A stretch of DNA of 34,327 nucleotides, from positions 1 to 34,327 of the forward strand of contig JAOTTD010000019.1 in NCBI GenBank assembly GCA_029864565.1, in the 5' to 3' direction. Positions within the stretch are counted from its first letter, which is position 1. Each line of letters starts with the position of its first letter. Positions 1 through 7,300 of the stretch are shown here, piece by piece. Source of the stretch: Thermoplasmata archaeon. Lineage in GTDB: Archaea; Thermoplasmatota; Thermoplasmata; UBA10834. Below the pieces are notes generated by a model that was not told the origin of the DNA, ran no database searches, and saw nothing but the letters and a program-made list of their open reading frames with translations. The translations under genes and the position numbers were made by a program.

Positions 1-261
1 ACCAGATATATTCAGCATGCCATCGTCGTCCGCATACCAGCTCTGGTTGCCTTCAAGAGTGACTTCCGCATCGGTAACGGGTCTGCCGGCGTTGTCCGTG
101 ACATTGACGTGTATCGATCCAGTGTACTCCTCGAATGACGTGCTAGCTCCAAGCTCGTCGGCGCCGGGGTTTTTCAGGAGGGACAGCGTGAACGCAACCG
201 TGACGAGCATAACGACAGCGGCGCAGACGGTCGACTCTAGTGCTCGGTTCCTGAGAAGCAT
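1..261 (-). CDS. Partial surface protein, N-terminus (signal anchor plus Ig-like/carboxypeptidase-regulatory-like domain)
   Basis: The reverse strand is open from an ATG at 261 to the window edge (87 codons, no stop), so the C-terminus lies outside. The protein starts MLLRNRALESTVCAAVVMLV and continues into a hydrophobic stretch (about residues 10-30), a signal peptide or membrane anchor. From about residue 50 comes a run of the type GSIHVNVTDNAGRPVTDAEV, typical of carboxypeptidase-regulatory-like or Big-type beta-sandwich domains of exported proteins. A GGGGAG ribosome binding site lies 5 nt upstream and a TATA-like box sits at 291-303. It is probably an extracellular membrane-anchored protein; the specific role cannot be told from this piece. 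Confidence 0.72.
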   Translation of the reverse strand, partial: MLLRNRALESTVCAAVVMLVTVAFTLSLLKNPGADELGASTSFEEYTGSIHVNVTDNAGRPVTDAEVTLEGNQSWYADDDGMLNISG

Positions 262-290
262 CGGTTCTCCCCGCTTCCAATCACTGAGTC

Positions 291-303
291 CGGATAAATA
301 CAT
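291..303 (-). promoter_or_regulatory. TATA-like promoter of the left-edge surface protein gene
   Basis: On the reverse strand the sequence reads ATGTATTTATCC. Its centre is about 35 bp upstream of the ATG at 261, leaving a leader of roughly 10 nt that holds the GGGGAG ribosome binding site. Assigned by eye only. Confidence 0.45.
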
Positions 304-381
304 TTCCAGAGTTGTCTGCGGATCGGCCTTGGGGGCGATTCTGAAAACGAATTGCCAGCCAGCTATCCGGCACTTAAAACT

Positions 382-2055
382 TTATCGTTCAGGCATCGGT
401 TGCCCCTTCTCGCCCCAGTTCCCGATTCGTGCACTGAATCCGTCTTGTCCTTTGAGAATTTCAGCCAAGGCTATGGCCATGTCCTTGACAGGTAAATCCA
501 CAAGTTCCCTCTCGATTGGCAGTTCGCCACTCATCGCGCAGGATAGGTGTATCTGGCATTTGGGGTCCGAGGTCAGCAGGTATTCTGCCCCTGTTCTCTT
601 TGCCTGTCTCATCCGCTCCAGTTGCATCTTCATCGTCGTCGATGAGCAGTTGGTCCACGCGCAGTTGCCGCAGCAGTACGATCTGTTCTTTGTGTTTTCC
701 ATCTCGACTACTTTCAGGCCCGCTGCCTCAAACAGTCGCCTCGGCGAGTCGATGACTTCTAGGTGTATCCCTAGCCTGCACGAGTCGTGATAGGTGACCG
801 AGGTCGCCGACTCCCTCTTCGGGAAGGTGAGCCTTCCGTCGTCCATGAGACGTTGTAGGTATTCGGAGATGTGCATGAGCTCGAATCCTAGGTCCCCCTC
901 GAATTCCTGGTAGTCCCTCAGGAAAGTCCGGTAACACTCCGGACAGGAGAAGACGACCTTCTCTGCCCCGCTCTTCCTTATGACCCCCAGGTTCTTGTCC
1001 ATTAGCCTCAGGAAGTTCTCTTCATCGCCCGTCCAGATGAGATCGTGCCCGCAGCATACCTCCTCGCTGCTGATGTGAGGAGACACTCCTGCTGCGTTCA
1101 TCAGTTGAACAGCGGCCACTGAGATGTCAGTCAATCGAAGGTTCCTGTCCGCCAGAATCGTGTCGAAGTGGGGGAGGCAACCGACGAAGTAGAACACATC
1201 GCTCCTCTCGCTGACGCTCAGATCAGGGGGTATCCATCGAAGCCGGTCCTGCCGGACATTCGTCGTCTTTGCCATTATTCTCGTCGCGGAGTGAATCAGC
1301 CCTCTGTGGGAGCAAGTGGGGTCGTTGCCCAACGCTCTCGCCTGCCCTCTCAACCCCTGGATGAATCCGCAGTAGTCCACGTCGAAAGGACATAGCGAAT
1401 TGCACAGCCCGCAGGTGGTGCAGGTCCAGATGTCCTGATCGTCGGCGAGATGCTCGGTCATCCCCTCGATTGACCTGAGAACCACTATCCTCGGCATTGC
1501 AAACTCCGGCTCGAACTTGGGGATGGGGCAGACCACCGTGCATTTGCCACATTCGACGCACTTGTAGGCTTTCGTATCCTCTACGAGGTGTTTGACCTCC
1601 TTGTCCACGGACTCCTTGTCGGCCTTCCTCATCCTTTTACTGGGAATTATGGGCACGGGTCCGAGCTCGCGAATCTCGTTGACGAAGGCTTTCAGTCGTT
1701 CAGCGAGCTTGATCCCGTCGGCCGACGCAACTCGCTCACTGATGATTCTGTCAGGCGATATCCCAAGAAGTTCCAGAAGCCCCCTAACATGGGTCAGCTT
1801 CTCCTCGGCGAAGACGTTTCCGAATCTGTAGCGACATTCTTCGAGCCGGCAACCGATTACAGCAACTCCATCTACTCCGTTTTCGAAGGCCTGGATGAAG
1901 AGCGCAGGGTCGATAGAACCTGCGCATGTAACTCTCAGGCTCTTAACATTCGAGGGGTAGTGGTGTCTCCCTCTTCCGGCCGAGAGCAGCGCTCCCCAGC
2001 CGCTCGCTGAGCACGCGAACGCAATTATCTTAGGTTCGAAGCGTTCTGCTGTCAG
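382..2055 (-). CDS. MvhD-HdrC-HdrB-like fusion (heterodisulfide reductase-like electron transfer protein)
   Basis: A three-part redox protein. Numbered from the CTG at 2055, residues 8-125 resemble MvhD/FlpD, the [2Fe-2S] protein linking hydrogenase or formate dehydrogenase to Hdr. Residues about 160-225 hold two HdrC-type [4Fe-4S] motifs (CVECGKCTVVCP and CTTCGLCNSLCP). Residues about 290-510 form two CCG domains of the HdrB/HdrD type (GC...CCGHD...SCPEC and HDSC...CCGNC...DPKC), which bind noncubane clusters in HdrB. It overlaps the end of the HdrA-like gene. The frame is open up to an ATG at 2142, but that start would overlap by 91 bp. The CTG at 2055 overlaps the upstream stop as CTGA, and GAGGAG lies 8 nt before it; no ATG, GTG or TTG fits in between. 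The MvhD part reads CSAS where CxxC is usual, so one ligand seems lost. No hydrogenase partner is in the window. The substrate is unknown. Confidence 0.85.
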   Translation of the reverse strand: MTAERFEPKIIAFACSASGWGALLSAGRGRHHYPSNVKSLRVTCAGSIDPALFIQAFENGVDGVAVIGCRLEECRYRFGNVFAEEKLTHVRGLLELLGISPDRIISERVASADGIKLAERLKAFVNEIRELGPVPIIPSKRMRKADKESVDKEVKHLVEDTKAYKCVECGKCTVVCPIPKFEPEFAMPRIVVLRSIEGMTEHLADDQDIWTCTTCGLCNSLCPFDVDYCGFIQGLRGQARALGNDPTCSHRGLIHSATRIMAKTTNVRQDRLRWIPPDLSVSERSDVFYFVGCLPHFDTILADRNLRLTDISVAAVQLMNAAGVSPHISSEEVCCGHDLIWTGDEENFLRLMDKNLGVIRKSGAEKVVFSCPECYRTFLRDYQEFEGDLGFELMHISEYLQRLMDDGRLTFPKRESATSVTYHDSCRLGIHLEVIDSPRRLFEAAGLKVVEMENTKNRSYCCGNCAWTNCSSTTMKMQLERMRQAKRTGAEYLLTSDPKCQIHLSCAMSGELPIERELVDLPVKDMAIALAEILKGQDGFSARIGNWGEKGQPMPER

Positions 2056-3761
2056 TCGCTCATCTCCTCGATAACCCCCAGCATCTGAGCAAGAAGCTGT
2101 GTTGTGGTGTAGCCAAGCAGTGCCATTGCTCCGTTGCAGCACGCAACTCTGCAGAGGCCACAGCTTTCACAGCGCTGCTCATCTACCTGTGCGATCTGTT
2201 CCCCTTTTTCCTTCTCGACCAACTTTATCGCGCCGTGCTCGCACACTTTCGCGCATTTGCCACAACCTCTGCACCTGAATTCTTGGACGCGGGCCACATG
2301 CCTCGGGATCTTCACGGTTCGCTGACGCATGATTCGGACCATCGCTGATGCCACCGACTCAGCATGACTTGCCGCCCGGGCGGCGTCCTCCTCAGATTCG
2401 GAAGTCTGGATTACAAAGACTCCCCTATTGAGGTCTGCAGCTGGCCTCCTCGCGAGATCGTTTATGGTCCCGTCCTCTCCGGCTCCCATGTGAAGCAACT
2501 CTAGAGCTTTCGACGCGATTCCTGGCCCCTTTCGGCCCCCGATCACAACAACCAGGTCGCTCTCGATATCTGTCGACCCGTCATGTCCGAGAAGTCTCGC
2601 TCTAACGAGCGGCTTTCCATTCTCGCACGTGATATCAGGTGGCGCCGCGAGCGAACTGAATTTGATGCCGCTCCTTGCGGCTGAGTCGGACAATGCCTTG
2701 CTGGTCCTGAGAAGGCCTTCGGTATCGTGCACGTAGAAGTCAATCTTCACGTCGGGGCGCAGTTTCTTGAGCCTAAGAGCCTGTGTAATCGCCAGGGCAA
2801 CGAATGCGGACTGCTCGGGGGCACTCCTCCCGGCTTCCTCATCGTCGTCCACGCGTTGGACGAAGCCAATTCTGCTAAGATGCGCACCATCAAAAAGACG
2901 CAGGGACTGCACACCACTCTCCAACTCTGTCAGGAGCCTCTCGAACTCAGCGGCGGTGACCAAACTCGCGTTATCTGGACACGAGTGGCTGAAGGAGTCC
3001 TCGGCGAATGCTTCTCGTGGTATGACAACGAGAATCGTTCCGACTTCGAATTCCGCGGGTCCCTTTACTGTATGCACCTTCACTTGCCGTCGCCCGAAAA
3101 CCCCCTCTATGGCCTCGACGCTGCAATTCAGAAGGATCTCTGCATTCTCATGTCCTGCAAGGAGGCCAAAATCCTGATTGGCAGGCGTACGCTCCAATGG
3201 GGGATGTCCACGGCCCTCTTCGTCGAGGAGATAAACTCGGAATCCCGCCTCGACGATCTTGATTGCAGCTTGGATTCCCGGCCTTGAGCAACCGATAATC
3301 AGAGCCGCACCTGCCATGTCGAACGACAGGTCCTCAAGCGGCTCCTGTCTCAGGCTCCTGTCGATGGCCCCTCTGATCAGCGCAGTTGCTTTGGCAGTCG
3401 CGGGTTCAACAGAGGGATGCACCCATGCGCACTGCTCACGAATATCGACCTGCTCGACGAGGTAGCCATTTATTCCAGACTCCTCAAGATCTCCTCTCAG
3501 TGGGTCCTCAGGAACTTCCGGCGAGCAAGCGCCTATGACCACCCTTTCTCCCTCTCGTTTGTCGCAGAGCTTTCGCATTTGGGATCGCCCTTCTTTGGAG
3601 CACAGAGAGTCGTGTATGGATACCATACCAACCCGAGGGTGGGTGAGTAGGCAATCTCGAACCCTCTCCAAATCAATCGCGCCCTGGATCTCTCCTTCAC
3701 ACCTGCAAAGGAGAACGATAACCGATCGCTCGCCAGGGGCCTCATCTCCTACTGTGTCCAA
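2052..3761 (-). CDS. HdrA-like protein with degenerate flavin domain and C-terminal 2[4Fe-4S] ferredoxin
   Basis: HdrA family (569 aa; typical HdrA is about 650 aa). Residues 14-115 match the HdrA N-terminal domain (LLCRCEG, VVIGACSPE, VDIREQCAWVH). A Rossmann-like region follows at about 150-180, but the dinucleotide motif reads GCSRPG instead of GxGxxG. The usual HdrA segment with the CSxC cluster motif, and the first ferredoxin insert, are missing. Two ferredoxin motifs end the protein (CRGCGKCAKVCEHG at about 496 and CESCGLCRVACCNG at about 533). The start is a TTG with AGGAGG 7 nt upstream. The gene is first in a two-gene unit with the MvhD-HdrC-HdrB fusion. In known HdrABC complexes HdrA carries FAD and bifurcates electrons; here FAD binding is doubtful, so a plain electron-transfer or scaffold role is possible (inference). 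Confidence 0.82.
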   Translation of the reverse strand: MDTVGDEAPGERSVIVLLCRCEGEIQGAIDLERVRDCLLTHPRVGMVSIHDSLCSKEGRSQMRKLCDKREGERVVIGACSPEVPEDPLRGDLEESGINGYLVEQVDIREQCAWVHPSVEPATAKATALIRGAIDRSLRQEPLEDLSFDMAGAALIIGCSRPGIQAAIKIVEAGFRVYLLDEEGRGHPPLERTPANQDFGLLAGHENAEILLNCSVEAIEGVFGRRQVKVHTVKGPAEFEVGTILVVIPREAFAEDSFSHSCPDNASLVTAAEFERLLTELESGVQSLRLFDGAHLSRIGFVQRVDDDEEAGRSAPEQSAFVALAITQALRLKKLRPDVKIDFYVHDTEGLLRTSKALSDSAARSGIKFSSLAAPPDITCENGKPLVRARLLGHDGSTDIESDLVVVIGGRKGPGIASKALELLHMGAGEDGTINDLARRPAADLNRGVFVIQTSESEEDAARAASHAESVASAMVRIMRQRTVKIPRHVARVQEFRCRGCGKCAKVCEHGAIKLVEKEKGEQIAQVDEQRCESCGLCRVACCNGAMALLGYTTTQLLAQMLGVIEEMSD

Positions 3762-3836
3762 GATATTCCTCCTATCTGATTGAGCTCACGCTTCTCCAAA
3801 CGAATATCGACATCATTCCATTCCATTTCGTCGCAT

Positions 3837-3846
3837 GAATATACGA
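3837..3846 (-). promoter_or_regulatory. Possible TATA box of the hdrA-like operon
   Basis: The reverse strand reads CGTATATTC about 80 bp upstream of the TTG start at 3761, predicting a leader of about 50 nt. Other AT-rich candidates lie nearby, so this is a weak call. Confidence 0.3.
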
Positions 3847-3883
3847 TTTACTACAACATAAGACAATCGATGTCACATATCTT

Positions 3884-4310
3884 CTATTGAATAGACGAGA
3901 TTCGTCTTTTCGGGTTGTTGCCGAACCGGAAAGCGTATTTGTCGCAAGGAGGCATCCTTCCCCCGTCGCCTGTGTTCGCCCCTTCAGCTGATTCAAAGAA
4001 GGGTGGCCATGACCAATCTATATGCAGATTCCAGTGGAGTCGGTGGAGCACCATCCGTTGTCGATTCACGTCCTGTGCCTCAATGATTTCATGATCGAAG
4101 GCCCAAATCGTTGGTGGCAGGGTCTAGCTGCGCTAGACGACCTTCGATGATGGCCTGAAGGCATATCGCCGGAATCCGTTCAAGAAGAAATGCACGGGCG
4201 TGAGATACGCCATTCTGCAAAGGCCCTCAGGAATGGAAAGGAAAAAGGGGTTGGGGGACAGACGATGGAAAGCTGATAGCGAACGGTTTTCAGCAACCGA
4301 ATGCGGGTCT
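3884..4310. other. Long divergent intergenic region without a recognisable gene
   Basis: About 600 bp separate the hdrA-like start from the lhr start. Only short unconvincing open frames occur on either strand (for example 3884-4069 and 4180-4395, minus strand), none with a family signature. It holds the two divergent promoters and the nested inverted repeat at 4094-4148. A decayed mobile element was considered, but no transposase motif could be read. Confidence 0.5.
4094..4148. repeat. Nested inverted repeat (possible structured RNA or regulator site)
   Basis: Outer arms ATCGAAGG (4094-4101) and CCTTCGAT (4141-4148) are perfectly complementary. Inside them GTCTAGC (4122-4128), loop TGC and GCTAGAC (4132-4138) form a 7-bp hairpin, separated from the 3' outer arm by only two bases. 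A 20-nt stretch between the 5' outer and inner arms stays unpaired. A TATA-like CTATATGC lies at about 4018-4025. Confidence 0.45.
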
Positions 4311-4316
4311 GAAAAC

Positions 4317-4326
4317 GTATTAATAC
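4317..4326 (+). promoter_or_regulatory. TATA box of lhr
   Basis: The palindromic GTATTAATAC lies about 42 bp upstream of the lhr ATG at 4364, after an A-rich stretch that could act as a BRE. The predicted transcription start is near 4348, giving a leader of about 16 nt without a clear ribosome binding site. Confidence 0.55.
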
Positions 4327-4363
4327 AGACATCTGATAACGAAGGTGGATTGACGGTTTAACC

Positions 4364-7300
4364 ATGGCGTCTATAACCACAGAGAGGAACGGCACAGAAG
4401 CGGTTCTCAGCCTCCTCCATCCTGTGATCTCGGAGTGGTTCAGCGATAAGTTCGAGACGGTGACCGAGGCACAGTCTATGGCGGTGCCTCTGATTCACCG
4501 GATGGAGAGCGTCCTCGTCTCTTCCCCCACGGGCTCGGGGAAGACTCTTACGGCATTCCTTTCGATCGTGAACGAACTCACCCTACTCGCTGACGAGGGG
4601 AGGCTCGAGGACAGGATATACGCGGTCTATGTGTCCCCGCTGAAGGCGCTAGCGAACGACATCAACGAGAACCTTCTCAGCCCCCTCAAGGAGATTTCCC
4701 AGCGATTCGAATCCAAGGGAATGACTCCACCCGCCATTCGGGTCGCGGTGAGGACTGGCGATACGCTCCAGAGCGAGAGGCAGAAGCAGGCCAGGAGGCC
4801 GCCGCACATATTCATCACCACGCCGGAATCGCTGTCGCTCGTGCTGTCGACACCCGTGTTCAGAAAGCGATTCGAGGGCGTCCGGTACGTGATTGTTGAC
4901 GAAGTACACGAGATATGCGATTCGAAACGCGGCGTCTCGCTCTCCATTGCGCTTGAACGTCTTCAGGGATTCTGCAAGGACCCGCTCGTCAGAATAGGCC
5001 TCTCAGCGACGGTGGCACCCATCACGGAGGTCGCCGAGTTTCTGGCGGGCTTCGAGAACGGCAGCCCTCGCCCTGTCAAGATTGCCGAGGTGCTCGGCCA
5101 GAGAGACCTCGACCTGAACGTCATATGCCCGACGGCGGACATGACCGCTCTCTCGTTCGAGGTCGTGAACTCGAAAATGTATGATCGGCTGAAGGATATG
5201 ATCGAACAGCACAGCACTACCCTGGTGTTCACCAACACACGCAGCGGCACTGAGAGCGTCGTTTACAAGCTGAAGGAGCGTGGCCTCGAGCGAATAGGCG
5301 CTCACCATGGCAGCCTAAGCCGGGAGACGCGCCTGGAGGTCGAGGAGAGTCTCAGGGACGGTGAGCTCAAGGCGGTCGTGTCGTCAACCTCCTTGGAGCT
5401 GGGCATAGATATCGGCTCCGTTGATCTCGTCGTCCAGATAGGCTCTCCCAAGTCTGTAGCTAAGGGTCTGCAGCGAGTCGGACGCGCGGGACACCAGTAT
5501 GGTGGCACTTCGAAGGGGCGAATCATTGTATTCGAAAGCGACGACCTCGTCGAGTGCGCCGTTCTCTGCAGGGCTGCCCACATAAAAGCGATTGACAGGG
5601 TGAGCATTCCCACGAGATCGCTCGATGTGCTTTCCCAGGCCGTGGTAGGCCTCTCCCTCGAACGCAAGTGGGACGTCCGTGAGGCGCTCGCCCTGTTCAG
5701 AGGCTCATATTGTTACAGGGACCTCACCACAGACGACCTGGTCGGCGTCCTGGAGTATCTCGGCGGCAAAGGCGAGTTCGAGGGCGTGTACGCGAAGATA
5801 TGGTACGACGAGGAAGAGGGCACCTTCGGCCGGAAGCGCGGCTCGAATATGATCTACTACCTGAACCAGGGGACCATTCCGGAAGAAGCGGACTACAAAG
5901 TGTTCTCCGAACGAGGATCCCTGGTGGGCTCGCTGTCCGAGAAGTTCGTGGAGCGCCTGTCGAAAGGAGACATATTCGTCCTGGGCGGCAGGAGCTACGA
6001 GTTCATTCGGTCGAAGGGAATGAAGGCGCTTGTCAGGAGTGCGAGCGGGAGGAAGCCGACCGTGCCTTCGTGGACCGGTGAGATGCTGCCTCGGAGCTAC
6101 GACCTCTCCGTGATGGTTGCGGACTTCAGGGAGGAGATGGGCGATCGCCTCGGAGCGAATGATGACGGCGACACTAGGAAGTGGCTGATGAGGGAATTCC
6201 ACGTCGACGAGGGTTCCGCGAACACGATAATAAAATACTTCCGAGAGCAGAAGGCCGTCGGGAAGATACCCTCGAACTCCCGGCTTGTGATAGAAGGATA
6301 CATCGATCAGTCTGGCAACCGGAGCGCCATATTCCACTTTCCATTCGGAAGGCGCGTGAACGACGCTCTGAGCAGGGCCTACGCGGGGGCACTGTCCGAA
6401 CGCGTGAAGGCCAATGTGACGGTGTCGATTTCGGATGACAGTTTCATGTTGACCGTGCCCAAGCCGTTTGAGTTGGAGGGCCTCGCAAAGCTGGTCACGT
6501 CGGATACGCTCGAGAAGAGGCTGAGGGGAGCGATCAGCGATTCTGAGTTGTTCGCACAGCGATTCAGACATGTCGCGACAAGGAGCTTCATGGTGCTCAG
6601 GAACTACAAGGGCAAGGAGCTCTCAGTTGGCAGACAGCAGCTGCGGTCGCAACGCCTGCTCGACGCCCTCCACGAGCTGACAAATTTCCCCGTGATCACG
6701 GAGACGTTCAACGAAATACTCAACGAGGTAATGGATTTGGAGAACGCAAAAGGTGTTCTCCTCAGTATCGAGCGCGGGGAGCGAGCGGTCGAGGAGGATT
6801 CTTTCTCATCCGTCCCGTCGCCTTTCGCTCACAACATCATTCTCCTTGGCGTTTCGGACATTGTCCTCATGGAGGACAAGAGCATGCTCCTGAGGAGTCT
6901 CCATAGGAAGGTAATAGAGAGGGCGTTGGGAGACGGAGCGGCTGCTACATATCGATTCTCCCCGGAGGAAGTCGAGAGGTACTTCGAGGACAAGTGTCCT
7001 CGGATACGCACCAAGAAGGACCTCATCTCTGCCCTGCGCGCGCTCGGCCCGTTGAACCTCTTCCGCGAGAAGGGGGACAGCATATACACTCGCTCGGACC
7101 GGTCCTTCGATGAACTCCACGGATGGGCCGTCGAAGCGCTCCACACAGGAAAGGCTCGGTCCGTGTGGATGGGCGAGGACGTCTACGTGCACGCGGACCA
7201 TCACGACCTCTATGTCAGTATACACCGCAGAGAGATCGAGCTGCTGACGGTCGACAGGCGAGTCTTGGACGAGTTGGGCAAACACGATTCGAGCGTCGGC

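Noticed and set aside
17-790. 257-codon open frame on the plus strand at the left edge
   Set aside because: It runs antisense through the surface-protein fragment and the Hdr-like fusion, has no recognisable domain, and is a shadow frame.
3884-4310. Possible decayed transposase in the hdrA-lhr spacer
   Set aside because: All frames are broken by stops and no DDE, HUH or serine/tyrosine recombinase motif could be read; no target duplications or terminal repeats were found besides the nested hairpin.
5705-6571. 288-codon open frame antisense to lhr
   Set aside because: Opposite the conserved Lhr core; composition typical of shadow frames.
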